Below, piece by piece: positions 32,263-43,162 of a DNA stretch of 64,000 bases. The notes beneath the pieces were generated by a model. That model was given only the letters and a program-made list of their open reading frames with translations, did no database searches and had not been told where the DNA came from. Source of the DNA: Siphonodentalium dalli (lineage: Eukaryota; Mollusca; Scaphopoda; Gadilida; Siphonodentaliidae); NCBI GenBank assembly GCA_032622095.1, contig CP136063.1, positions 29,576,987-29,640,986 of the forward strand. Direction: 5' to 3'. Position numbers and translations under genes: made by a program. Within the stretch, counting starts at the first letter, position 1, and every line of letters begins with the position of its first letter.

Positions 32263-35200
32263 AGTCTAGCAGCCAAGTACCGAATTTTGCCCTAACCCAA
32301 AATTCTCTGTTAAAGTTTTTTTCTCGACGGATAATTCATTAGTACTATCTCGGCAACTATTTTCCGGTTGATGTGCACTTGTAACCCTTGGGGAAAATTA
32401 AATATTCAAGATTGCAACAACCTACCCAAAACGACATATGGCCATATGGGTGTGATCATGTTTTATTCAGTAGCAGAAGTTGGAAATCACGTTAAAACGT
32501 TGGTTTATGTACATATGTTCACACCGGATCACAATCAAATGTTAACATCTTACTGTTATAGGATTATGCAAAATGGCGGCCAAAATGGCTGTCATACAAT
32601 CTACATTTTCATGTTACGAAAATGTACACTTTCGAAACATGACTCCCAATATGATATGTTCGCATGTGCATGTAGAACAAAAATAGGTCAAGTATGTCGA
32701 AATGCTTAATCAAATTTCGTTACAAAGAAGGCTACAATAGCAACGAAAAGTGCACTGAAAATGCCGGTGTGGCGCTCCATCTAGACACCGTTGAGGAGAT
32801 GATTCCTCTTTTCTTCGCAGCTGGACACACGCATTATGCCATATATACACTATAATACCTGCGGTCAATGGAATCACTACCGGGTGATGTTCAGAAGCCA
32901 TTCATGAAGGGTGAGCACACTATGGACCACAGCAGTGGCATTTTAATGGCATTTGTAGTGACATCGCGATTGAGATAATATTCATGCGGTATGGTCATGG
33001 ACACTCAGGTATAATCGCCATCACGCTGAAACCTGGGAGTGTTCGCACATGGGGATACCGTTTGAATACATGGAATTGCCTGATATACGTATTTGGATTG
33101 TATGCGAGAGAATGGAGGCGAATGCACTCAGACATGATATAAAGAAGTATCAAGTTCTGGAATAAAGGTTGACAAGGCTGATCGAGATTCACAAAACGTA
33201 AGCTGGAGTTGTGCATTGACCCACTTGATCCGGAGCAGCATCCACGAGGGATTGCTAATGTGGAGCCCGAACAAGTGACTACCCATTCCTCCGTCAATGT
33301 AGATAAGGCCGTGGAACTTGGACGAGAACAGACAATAAATTTCGAAAAAAGTTGGCCGTCCAGTTTCCATAATACAATAAGCCGGAGCATGAAAACAATT
33401 ACAACAGCTAGTAGGCATATAAATATTGGCAATGTACACTTTTTTGACACAGAAGTGATTTATGCGAGGGCAATGGGGTTAAATCCTTGGGTATTGATGA
33501 CATTCTTTCGTATGAGCTATCGCCCAATCCACCTTCAATGGTTGAGTCTAACGGACATGTGAAGGAAGTAAATTTAAATCAAATCAGAAGAATGCGCTGC
33601 ATGTTGACATCATAGCTGACATACCAAAGGGCGGTGCCATCCATGCCATCTTCCTAGACGGCTGTGCAATATTATGGACAGTACGATGGCCATCGCTTGG
33701 GGTAGTGCAAGATTTCCTTGATGAATTTCGGCTTATATACTTGCAACACTGACATAGAAAACAGATGTATACTTGATATTGGATAGGTATAATAAACTCA
33801 GCATTAGTCTTCACGTCAAGCAAAACACGAGGTTTTAGCCACGAAAAGTTATCCTGAAAATGAGCGACAACAAAGCACAGCTTATTGACACGAATGTTAA
33901 TTATCTCCAGGTGCACCATGGGGAATGTTTTGCCAATACAAAAAAAAAACGACTCGTAGTAACGGGAAAGGATCCCATTCCTATAGAGATTAATAAGGGC
34001 ATATGTATAAATAGGCGTGATCTCAGATCAACCCATGAAGGAGATACTCTTATTGTTCAGCAGGTTGCGAGAGTAGCAGCCCAAACATCGTTAGTTGTGG
34101 CAGATGACACCGACTTATTTGTAATGCTACTCTATCTCCTTTATCGCGGTGATTTATCCGGCCATATACTGGTGGTAGCACCGGCAAAAGGACGGAACAC
34201 AATAAACATCAATGAAAGCTCAAAGCTCAAATGAATATCGCTCGTGACCTTTTAGCAATGCATGGACTCACAGGATGTGGCACTGTCGGGGCTCTATATG
34301 GCATAGGCAAATGTACTGCCCTTAAGATTCTCAAAGTTGAAAGTCAGAATCTAACATATATTGTTGTGCCATCCGTTTCAAAAGCCAGAGTTGTAGATGC
34401 GGCTAAACCATTTATTTTGGATTGCTATGGACAACCAAATTGCCAATCAACCACAGATGCTCGACGGAAGCGCCAAAACTGAATGATGTACCTCCAACCG
34501 ACGATGCTTTAATGGAAACATATTAAACGCGCTCACTTACAAGTATGTGTATGGAGAGATGCGCTTGGTGACACACCTGATTATCTAAATCCAACTGATT
34601 ACGGCTGGTCGAGAGAGAACGGATCACCCGTCCCAACCGTTGTCCCAACTGAGAAACCACTAGCTCATGAGACTATACTAAAACTCATTAGATATTGTTG
34701 TGCTTCAAATGTCCCTTGCATGACCGAACGTTGTGGCTGTGTCTGTGCGGGTTCAACGTGCACGAACTGCGTTCTATTCGTGAGAGGGGAACAGTCGGTG
34801 TATGGACGAGCTGACAAATCGACATGACGAGGAAGATCTGATGACATACACTGAATATTCTAGATACATTATTTCTTCAATACACCAATGCTGATTTACA
34901 TATGTCTTTATAATTCCTTTGTTTCTGTCCTAATGACATGTTATTACAAAATAAAGCGAAAATGTTATATGTTGGAAGCACTGTCTTGATAGTCTTACAA
35001 CATATACGATTCGAGCAATGATAGCGGCCATTTTGGCAGCCATCTTGAGTATTTAATTGTCGATGTTGTCCAGTTTATGTCATTTGTCAAAACATGTCAT
35101 AATACATACACCGTATCGTATTTCTGCTGTCATATATGCTGTTATTGATTCGGAATTGCCGCTGACATGGTCAAGTTATACACACTATTTAAGACTTTTG

Positions 35201-35352
35201 GCTACTCAGCGGCCATCTTGAATAAAAAAAGTTCCCCAATGGTTACACATCCACATCAACCGGAATATCAATAAAGACACCCCCGTGATACATTATCAAC
35301 TGAGAAAAAAACTTTAACAGAGAATTTTGGGTTGGACCCCAGTTCTGCTGGA
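32263..35352 (+). mobile_element. DNA-transposon-like element with inverted ends and a PIN/XPG-like gene (copy B)
   Basis: The left end (tagtctagcag...cccaaaattctctgttaaag) and right end (ctttaacagagaattttggg...ctgctggacta) are inverted repeats of roughly 65 bp with a diverged middle. The gene remnant inside is plus-strand. It lies between a truncated ZNF copy (left) and a ZNF 5' flank (right). No clear target duplication was found. Subterminal YY1-like motifs (aaaatggcggcc, cggccatcttg) occur at both sides. Confidence 0.7.
32780..34850 (+). pseudogene. PIN/XPG-like, Cys-rich transposon protein gene, frameshifted (copy B)
   Basis: Blocks of one protein family appear in order but in different frames. 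They are EEMIPLFFAAGHTHY (~32800), VNVDKAVELGREQ with FEKSWPSSFH and DTEVIYARAMG (33209-33562), and AIFLDGCAILWTV with VQDFLDEF (~33640-33730). Next come THEGDTLIVQQVARVAAQTS with VVADDTDLFVMLL (33860-34234), ARDLLAMHGLTGCGTVGALY with GIGKCTALK (34231-34482), and a C-terminal LQVCVWRDALG...NPTDYGW region with CCASNVPC and a Cys-rich tail (~34520-34790). The order and the acidic ADDTD plus HxLTGC motifs match a repetitive, largely uncharacterised invertebrate/fish family resembling PIN/XPG nucleases. Academ transposons also carry XPG-like domains, but that link is inference. The LTGCDT motif reads LTGCGT here, so an acidic residue is lost. At least four frameshifts or stops make it non-functional. 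Confidence 0.7.
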
Positions 35353-36098
35353 CTACTTAGATTGTATTGGCCACAAACCCAATTTTACAAACATCTTGTT
35401 GGTGAAATTTCCATCAGTTGAACGACATATATTCTTTATTGGCCCTTTTTGGGAAGAGAAATGTTGTGACTCTTAACTGCCCGGTAGCATACTTACTCAC
35501 ATGTAGGCCGTATATTCATATATCGTTTCGTGAATGGTGCCTCTAATCACAACCACAACAAACGAAATTGAAAATCCCAACTACACATTTTACTGGGCTC
35601 GGGCTCGGACAAGGACTACAACTATTAGTGTGTCCCGTGTATTCGTCTATCGTTTCGTGGATGGTGCTTCTAATCACAACCACATATTTAGACGCAAGTT
35701 TTTGCGCACAAGACGATATTTCCTTTGTTCGATTGATACGAGATTCTTCCTTATGTTCTTCTTTTTAACTATCCACCCATTTAGGGTAAAGCATTCTGGT
35801 ATGTACATATGTAAAAACAACAATTGGATACATGTCACGGAGACGTACAGCCACTACAGGTCTGACTATCAGTCTGTGCAAAATTTCAAGTGTGAACAGG
35901 TGAATATCTTTAGCCAAGAGATGGAGATCGGTATCTTGAACGGTCTCGCTGCCACGGACGAGGAGAAATCATTGAACATCGATGGACCAAGAATGAACTG
36001 CAGCTTATCTATAAATATTGCCACTACACGAGATAAACAGTGGATACTAGTACATGTATAGGACTATCTGACGTCACGTGATAAACAGCGCATATATA
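35353..36098 (+). promoter_or_regulatory. 5' flank of the ZNF gene at 45470, displaced by nested transposons (copy II)
   Basis: Homologous to 53715-54358. It includes the TATA-like TCTATAAATA at 36008-36017 and ends 'gataaacagcgcatatata'. In the intact paralogue this continues 'ggactatctgactattctacacaATG'. Here the continuation is at 45446, beyond a 9.3-kb insertion. This was the promoter side of the ZNF gene now at 45470-46321. Confidence 0.75.
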
Positions 36099-36311
36099 CT
36101 GAACTGAACTGAAGTGATTTTTATTTGATAAATTAAATTATGCATATTATACACAATAACAACGGGGCTCTGTAGAAGGCATGGCTTATGGGCCAGAGCC
36201 CTATAATAGCATGATAAATACAATAATGAATATAAACTGAGTGCAGGTAGGTGCAAGGATTGGGGAGTGGTGGGGGTGGGGGGGGGGGGGGGGCGCAAGA
36301 TTACATGGTGT

Positions 36312-36636
36312 TGTTATATTTATGGGATATTGTGCAGCATTGTGAATAATTATACATGAAGTGCAAGTGTGAAATAATACCTTTTAATAATACAGCAATA
36401 GAAATACACGATGTTGTCAATAGGTTGGTTTGGATTCAAGTGATGGGTTTCCGTCAGCCTGGTCATATCGCGAGCTTCCGGCTATCTTCGGCTATCTTCG
36501 GGCATCCTCGGTGGCTTCCGGATTTCCCCGTATCTTCGCTCCAATGTCGCTATATTGGAACCATTTGCCGAGACGTATCTATTTGGTACCGATCTTACTC
36601 TACCAGGCCTAACTATTAAAACCCATAAATACAACA
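36312..36636 (-). repeat. 3' LTR (325 bp)
   Basis: In plus orientation it begins TGTTATATTTATGGG and ends AAATACAACA. It carries an extra 10-bp copy of gctatcttcg near 36481 relative to the 5' LTR. Confidence 0.9.
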
Positions 36637-36648
36637 CTCTTCCCCATT
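36637..36648 (-). other. Polypurine tract of the LTR element
   Basis: The minus strand reads AATGGGGAAGAG immediately before the LTR's TG, the expected plus-strand primer position. Confidence 0.8.
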
Positions 36649-37443
36649 TTAATAAAAAGAACGACCAAACTACTCTAAATTTCAGGGAAGGTGGATATAC
36701 CCACACCTCTTGGCCCAAAATGAGGCAGCATAGTTCTCAGAGACATGGTTAACACCTCTCTAAGACCTCTCAATGAACACCGCTCTGATGGGTTCCAAAA
36801 ACCCATGTTACGAACCCACGAGCCAAAACAGGGTTACTTGCTTGTGTTAAACCCTTAACAACTTCCAGCTACATGAATTTTGAACTACAGAATTTTGAAC
36901 TTCAATCGTAGGATCAGGTAATTTTATTACCATCAGCTGATAGTAATAGAGGTCCGAGTAATTGTCGCGAGATATTTTGAATCTGGCATAGTTTTCGTGT
37001 GCTGAGATTTCTCTCATGTGGGTGTGTTTTGCGTCAAAAGGACAGCAGTCCTCTTCATCGGGAACTTGTCAAATCAACTAATGGCTCTGTATGAGATAAG
37101 CTCTAACGTATGTCGTTTGACTTATTTCTTGCTAAGTATAATTTGATATATTGCCCCGATCCGCATCATATATTCAATTGAACCGCATCATATTCAGACT
37201 GCAGCTGCAGTCTAACCATCTTCACTATTTATGCGATTATTCAAACATTATCGTGGACCATTGATGACAGTTAGCAAACTCTCATAAACTTCCCCTTGGG
37301 TAGGCCCCATCTCTGAGATGGTCTATTATACAGCTTATGCTTGTGATGTTTTGATATTTTGCTTTATTTTAGAGTTATTGTTCTTGTTAAATGTTACTAT
37401 AAACGATTCTTGAGTTCTCACAATTGGATGATGATAATACGAT

Positions 37444-38058
37444 TTGAAACCATTTTGTGAGTGGAAATCATGGAATGTGTTTCAAATATATATACATTCC
37501 CAAACAATGTATTGTTACCAGAAAGTAGGAATACAACAACTTGTGGATTGGCGGGTGCCTACATATGCCACTAAAAAGAGGGTGCAGACTTTACAACATA
37601 AACAACCCCCTACTCTCATATCTAATCAGGACCAATGGGTGATAGTGTTAGTTGGCCCTATACTGCTGGGTGATAATGTTATCTTCAGCAACGAGTGCCG
37701 ACTCCCGTGCACTTATAATGATACACATACAAATGAAGGCAATGTTAGTGGTGAATTGGAAGAAACACAGAAATTAGTTAATCCCTATTTAATTTCTACC
37801 GAACGCCAATCCACTAGACACGACACAAGAAAGGTAAATAGAAACATAAGATATAAAAAGAAACTCCTTGGTAATATTCGAGCCTTAGTCCGTAATCGTT
37901 TTCATTATGGTCATTTGATTAAACGCTCTTTATTGTCTATTCAGCAGAACAGAATTGAGGTTAGGATAAGGCATACTGTTGTAACTATATTTAAATTAGG
38001 CACTCTCGGATTAACAGCCAGTTCAGATGTTCATTATGGTTTATCTCAATTTTTGTAA
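37444..38058 (+). CDS. 204-aa ORF antisense inside the LTR element, unknown
   Basis: Open plus-strand frame, opposite to the retroelement, in its non-coding 3' part where pol would normally be. The N-terminal half has mixed composition. The C-terminal half is basic (RKVNRNIRYKKKLLGNIRAL, RNRFHYGHLIKRS). No signal peptide, zinc motif or known family recognised. It may be a captured host sequence, an antisense accessory gene or chance. Confidence 0.3.
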   Translation: MKPFCEWKSWNVFQIYIHSQTMYCYQKVGIQQLVDWRVPTYATKKRVQTLQHKQPPTLISNQDQWVIVLVGPILLGDNVIFSNECRLPCTYNDTHTNEGNVSGELEETQKLVNPYLISTERQSTRHDTRKVNRNIRYKKKLLGNIRALVRNRFHYGHLIKRSLLSIQQNRIEVRIRHTVVTIFKLGTLGLTASSDVHYGLSQFL

Positions 38059-39008
38059 ACATTACTTTCTGTTGCTATATATTTCTGTTCTGGCAATATA
38101 TGCAACTCTCTGCAATGCAGATGTGCCTTTAACAATAGCATGAGTATTCTCTTCTGAACAGCAGGTCAGAAGAGACAAGATGCTTGTGAGCTTGCGTGAT
38201 CATTTCAGTATCCATCCTACATTTGATGGAAGCCTACATTTAAGGAAGGCTCGTCACTATACTTAGATGCAGGATATTGGCAACGAGAGCAGCAGCTCTG
38301 TCCCGTTTGTCTTGTGTTACACGCCCCTGTTCTGTGTCACGACTGATTTTTATTGTAACTAGGACTTTTGTTAACACATTGAAATAGTTACTTGGCGCCT
38401 ATTCTGTTGAATGGGTGCAATGTTTGAGGTTAGATGCGACCCTGTGCTGGAAAACGCATAATCGCTGGTGGTCCCATATATATATACCGTCTGACATTAT
38501 ATGACTCCATTTCCCCCTTTTCCTTTAGGCGCAAGGCATCACGTGAAAACAGCAGTTGTCACCAAAACAATGCACCATTATGTATATATGGAATATAATT
38601 ACCGAAAAATAATTAAGTAATTATTATCCACCATGGTCAAGGAAAAATTAGACAATGAGGGATGTGAGACATACAAATACGTCAATATTATATTATATTG
38701 ACGTCCACAACTCGACAAACATTGATTTAGAATACACAAAAAATTGTGACGATATGCTGTGGATGTAGTTAATACCATAATTATTATGCAGATATACATG
38801 TAATTTATATATACATGCATGTGTGCCCAAAAACCAGCTGGCTTTGGTGAATGAAAATTTGTATAAAAAAAACAGGCCACATCTCTATTACACTTTTCAA
38901 TCACTCCATTTACCCCGTTAAAAATAGAAAAAAGCATTTTCCTATGAGATCACAACTTAATTATTGTCGCGATGGTATACGAGGTCCGTGCATTATACAT
39001 GGAGAGTG

Positions 39009-42000
39009 TTAGTGCAAGAAGCTTTTTGCTTTCTTTCGCCATAACAGTGTGAACATCCATAATGACGAAAATGGTGTGATTACAGCCCTGGCTACTAGTT
39101 CATTACTAGTGTAACATTTCAATGATTTGTGCAAGACACAGCGAGGACCATTCATTTTGGTTGACTTTTTGCAAATTTGTTTTTCCTTAGTTTGTTCGAC
39201 TGTGATTTCAGTATTTGAACATATTGAAAATATAGAGTTAGTGCGCCTTGTTTCTTTCTTGATTACGCAAGGCCCTACTCTGATAACATGTGTTTCTGGC
39301 ATGTCAGTACTGGACAAACTATTATCACTCTGGTGCGATTCGACAAATTTAGCCGTTTCGGATGATTTAGTATTATTTGTGACGTCACACTGTGGTTGCA
39401 TTTCGAGCGACTGTGTGTCCCACGATTGTGGTGTAGAAATGATCGTTTTGGATTTTAAACAGAACACGTTACTTGTTTGCAATGAAATTTGCGACAGAGA
39501 GCGGAGACACTGATCGGAAATACCACTTAAATTTGATGTATTTGATTGCGATTTCAGCAGAAATCGTTCGTTAGATTCTTCGTTATTTAGTGTGTTCGAT
39601 TGCGATTCCCGCCGTAGAAATCGTTCACGAGATTCATCTTTGGATGTATTTGATTTTGATAGCGATTTCAGCAGAATTCGTTCATTAAGTTCATTATTAC
39701 TTCTCCCGTTGTTCCATTGAGGAAATGATATGGATTTATCTACAACATGTATATCTCTGGTTCGCGGCGGACTGTCGATTTCCGATTCAAAATAATCACA
39801 CGATAAATCTATCACATCTTGGTTCGTAATATTGGCATCGCCAAAAGTTACGTTTCGGTTAAATTGGTGGAATCGAACATGTTCTATAGCAGCAGCCATA
39901 GACTCTGTTGGGGTAGACACTTCTCGAAACTTTAGTTCTTCGACTTGCGGCTGATCATTATCACCGAACCTATTCCTCATTTCAATAAGGATTTCCTTGA
40001 ACGTCATATGCGAACTATTTTCTTCGAGCGACTTGTGATAGTCTAGGGCGGAACCCTCCCGACAAGATGACAGTGCAGCTTTACATTCGGCTTTATTCCA
40101 ACGTTGAAATTCAGCAAATGAACGGAATTCGAAGTCAAACGGCTGCCCAGTTACTTTACCGTCCTTTGATAATGGTATTTGTGGCGGTATTGAGTTTACT
40201 CCATTTATAGGTACATCTTGACCATAATTTTGTCTGGGTCCCGTGTCAGCAGACGCAGGCATATGTTGGGCTGGTTTTGCATTTACCTTCTCGCGCCCGG
40301 ATGTTACTGAAATTCCACTGATTGTTGGTTCCCGAAATGAGTTTTGGTCAGACCGACGTTGAAATGTTATGTCAACATCACCCCTTTCTGGCGATTTGGT
40401 TAGATTTTCCGTTGTAACAGTTTGGTAACCACCATAAACTTGTCCGTCAGTTCCGCTAATTGTTATTGGAACATTTTGCATAGGTGGGTTAGTTGGAATT
40501 CCGCCAGATGGATATTGTTGCATTGGAACATTCTGAGTAGTAACTAAACTCAGATTGTTGGCCTGGACCATGATCGGAGGGTTATTTGGTACCTGTATCC
40601 GAAGTACTGAAGGATTGATTGTTGTCCCCACGGGGAAACTTTGCCCATTCCCCATTGACTGCATCCCGGAAACTGTCTGGGCAGAAGGGATGGCTCCGGC
40701 AATCATGTTTGTCGCTACAGACATCATTGCCTGATTTAAATAGCCCCCAGGTGGGATTTGAACTGCCATAGCTTGATCATACCCTGGTTGTGGAGGCATA
40801 TTCACTGCAGGGTTAAATTGCTGTGCCAAAGCTTGGTGTATTTCTCCGGATTGGTTTACCATCGGTTTGCTAACGGGTGGGACCGAAACTGATGACACGG
40901 ACATTGTAGAAACCTCATTCGGAGGTACATGTTGGGGCACAGAACCCGACACAGAATTCCCCAGCCAAACTTGATTCGCCCCTGCATTGCTTTGCATTGC
41001 CCCAAGTGGACCCGATAATGGCCCTGAAGTCGTGCACACATTTGGGGTAGGCATACTCCGAATGTTTGTACCCCATGGCGTTTTATTTGGAACATAGCCA
41101 TGTGGTAGTGACACTGTGGGCATGGGCCAAGATGTCGGCTGTACTGCCGGTGTCTGTGCAGGAAGAGATATTTGTTCGAATGTACGATCTCCCATGGGAG
41201 CATACTTTGTAGTAGCTCCTTTATACCGAGTCCCATTCAGCTGAATGGGGGCAGTATCCAACTTGGAAATCGGACACGTCCCTGTACTGGAACATGTGTA
41301 AGGAGACGTTGGTACTTGTATACCTTTCCAACCCAGTACGTCGCCCCTATTGGGATACGGTTTCCACCTGTTTGAAACTGGTTTCGCCCTCCTAGTGGAC
41401 CCTGGATCGGTTACCTTATCAACATTGTGAATTCCCTCAACTTGCTTTGGTCTAACGACCTCGTGACTTCCCACTGGTTGAGGACTCACTTGATTTGTGA
41501 CAACCGGAGCGCCATAATTAAGGAAAGGCGAACCAAACATTTGCATGTTATGTGGATTGAATACCGGCGGATTCCAATATGGCGGCGGTACATCTGGGCA
41601 ACACCAAAATTGTGCCTCGCACGGTTGCACGTCTCTGGGTTGATAAGAGATATATGAACCATTTGTTGTCGGATCTGGTGTCAAATTTGTGTCCGATTGT
41701 GGAATTGTGGACATCAGCAGATTTCCCATCCCATTTCCCGATAAGTAACTGGACATATTATGCACATTGGTAACTTGAGCCCCTGAATCAGAAATGGTAC
41801 CATCAAAATTAGTTGGGTACAATGGTTGTTGGTATGTCATGTTTTGATTCGTTCCAACTGTCATTTGTTCTGTATTCGGGGTTTGGACATTGCTAGCCTG
41901 CCAAGCGTTAATTTCAGTTGACAATAAGTCCGGCGCGTTGAAACTGTTATGTGATGCCCCACCACCGTTACTCACTTGCGAATATATTTTTTCGCAATGG

Positions 42001-42266
42001 TCAGTTTCACTCCCGATAACCATTGAGTGCATGAACGTTTGATTTGATGGGTAATCATACATTAATCCGATTGAGATGTTTGACCCCGTGTGATTAGAAG
42101 CTCCATGAGCAAATCCGGACATTGAATCATCCTGTTGGCTAATCAGCGGATTAGCGACGGAGTGTACCCACGGAGTGTGCGCTTGAGCGAACAATGGCTC
42201 AACTCGCTGGCTGTTTATCGGATTATACGCCGCTTTCACATCTGCACTGATGTTTTGAATCATCAT
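39009..42266 (-). CDS. Gag-like protein, 1085 aa, of the LTR element
   Basis: Uninterrupted minus-strand ORF, the longest in the window. Residues 1 to ~690 are low-complexity and rich in Asn, Gln, Pro, Ser and Thr. Residues ~705-830 resemble a retrotransposon capsid domain, with an aromatic/Trp helix start (FAEFQRWNKAE), SALDYHKSL, FKEILIEMRNRFGD and a following PTESMAAAIEHVRF helix. A Ser-rich tail has three to four copies of an NERxLLKSxSxSNTS repeat (about 865-950). No CCHC zinc knuckle, protease (DTG/DSG) or RT motif is present. Together with near-identical LTRs, an intact 3.2-kb frame argues for a recent insertion, and perhaps for selection on a Gag-only element that uses another element's polymerase. 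The ATG is about 810 nt after the primer-binding site. Confidence 0.75.
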   Translation of the reverse strand: MMIQNISADVKAAYNPINSQRVEPLFAQAHTPWVHSVANPLISQQDDSMSGFAHGASNHTGSNISIGLMYDYPSNQTFMHSMVIGSETDHCEKIYSQVSNGGGASHNSFNAPDLLSTEINAWQASNVQTPNTEQMTVGTNQNMTYQQPLYPTNFDGTISDSGAQVTNVHNMSSYLSGNGMGNLLMSTIPQSDTNLTPDPTTNGSYISYQPRDVQPCEAQFWCCPDVPPPYWNPPVFNPHNMQMFGSPFLNYGAPVVTNQVSPQPVGSHEVVRPKQVEGIHNVDKVTDPGSTRRAKPVSNRWKPYPNRGDVLGWKGIQVPTSPYTCSSTGTCPISKLDTAPIQLNGTRYKGATTKYAPMGDRTFEQISLPAQTPAVQPTSWPMPTVSLPHGYVPNKTPWGTNIRSMPTPNVCTTSGPLSGPLGAMQSNAGANQVWLGNSVSGSVPQHVPPNEVSTMSVSSVSVPPVSKPMVNQSGEIHQALAQQFNPAVNMPPQPGYDQAMAVQIPPGGYLNQAMMSVATNMIAGAIPSAQTVSGMQSMGNGQSFPVGTTINPSVLRIQVPNNPPIMVQANNLSLVTTQNVPMQQYPSGGIPTNPPMQNVPITISGTDGQVYGGYQTVTTENLTKSPERGDVDITFQRRSDQNSFREPTISGISVTSGREKVNAKPAQHMPASADTGPRQNYGQDVPINGVNSIPPQIPLSKDGKVTGQPFDFEFRSFAEFQRWNKAECKAALSSCREGSALDYHKSLEENSSHMTFKEILIEMRNRFGDNDQPQVEELKFREVSTPTESMAAAIEHVRFHQFNRNVTFGDANITNQDVIDLSCDYFESEIDSPPRTRDIHVVDKSISFPQWNNGRSNNELNERILLKSLSKSNTSKDESRERFLRRESQSNTLNNEESNERFLLKSQSNTSNLSGISDQCLRSLSQISLQTSNVFCLKSKTIISTPQSWDTQSLEMQPQCDVTNNTKSSETAKFVESHQSDNSLSSTDMPETHVIRVGPCVIKKETRRTNSIFSICSNTEITVEQTKEKQICKKSTKMNGPRCVLHKSLKCYTSNELVARAVITPFSSLWMFTLLWRKKAKSFLH

Positions 42267-43076
42267 GCAAATGACCTACTTAATTCCCGTTTCAACAAAA
42301 TAACGATTGGCTGTTTTAGCAGATACGAATAGTTCCGAAAATTCCAGCAAGAATTTTCATGAGATCGCAACGTTGTTATAGCGACGTCCCTTCGTTGGAC
42401 TGTTTGGGGAAATTATTCGTTATCTTCCAAAAAACAATTCGCGCAAATAAAAACTCCCAAACTTTGCTAATTTCGGAACTCCTCGATAAAAGATGTTATA
42501 CAAGGTGTAAACGCACGAATATTGAACAAATGGTGATATACAAAAATAATCCTCTGAGACAAAAATAATTCAATTGCATAAAATTAAAAAATTGAAAAGA
42601 AATTTCCGTGAAAATGGGCAAAAACGAAAAAATAAGTGCCAATTAATTGAAAAATACGGCGAACTTGATTGAAATGTCCGCGCAGCAGAATGAAAACAAA
42701 ACAGCCTTCATTCCCTACTAAAAAAAATAAATACTCCAATAGCAACTGGTTTGAGAAAAAATAAATATTCAACAAAGTGGCAAACACTTGTGTGAAAAAA
42801 AAAAATGCAAGCCAAAAAACAATCAGAAAAATGGCAAAAAAGTATGACAAAAAGCAAAATTATCTTATAAATAAATAAATAGGAAAAATAGTATGCAGTG
42901 CAAAGTGCGAAGAGCAAAAATTACGGTGCGGATTGCAGAAATTACCAAAGATAATAAACGGATTGAAAAAAACATGTGAAAAATTATTTTGCCAGTGTGA
43001 GAAAACAGTGTAAATAACCGGCGAGAAAAATATCAAGAAACAGTGCACAAAAAACGCCGCAAAGATTCGAGTAAGA

Positions 43077-43088
43077 TCGACGACGCCA
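43077..43088 (-). other. Inner copy of the primer-binding site
   Basis: The minus strand reads TGGCGTCGTCGA, 12 nt complementary to a tRNA 3' end including CCA, followed by element-specific sequence (TCTTACTC). It lies inside the second, longer copy; both are preceded by the same LTR edge (TTATATTTAT in plus orientation). Confidence 0.65.
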
Positions 43089-43115
43089 TTTGTTATATTT
43101 ATATATACCGTCTGA

Positions 43116-43160
43116 CATTGGGGTTTCCCCGCACAGGTTCGTATCCTGTCGACGACGCCA
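43116..43160 (+). other. tRNA-Ser-like 3' half (with CCA) at the primer-binding site
   Basis: The plus strand gives a long variable arm GGGGTTTCCCC and a T-stem ACAGG/CCTGT (43133-43137 and 43145-43149). It also gives a T-loop TTCGTAT (43138-43144), the acceptor strand CGACGAC, discriminator G and an encoded CCA (43158-43160). A long variable arm points to tRNA-Ser (or Leu). The T-loop differs from the near-invariant TTCRANN at position 58 (T at 43142 instead of A). No 5' half exists, so it is not a tRNA gene. It lies 2 bp from the LTR, where a normal primer-binding site of 12-18 nt would be. Confidence 0.75.
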
Positions 43161-43162
43161 TT

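Noticed and set aside
39127-41773. Plus-strand ORFs over the Gag region
   Set aside because: Shadows of the 1085-aa minus-strand frame.
42584-43048. Phe-rich minus-strand ORFs in the LTR-element leader
   Set aside because: Products of a T-rich strand in the 5' leader, with no motif.
43116-43160. Functional tRNA gene
   Set aside because: Only the 3' half is present, CCA is encoded, there is no D-arm or anticodon arm, and it abuts an LTR as a primer-binding site would.
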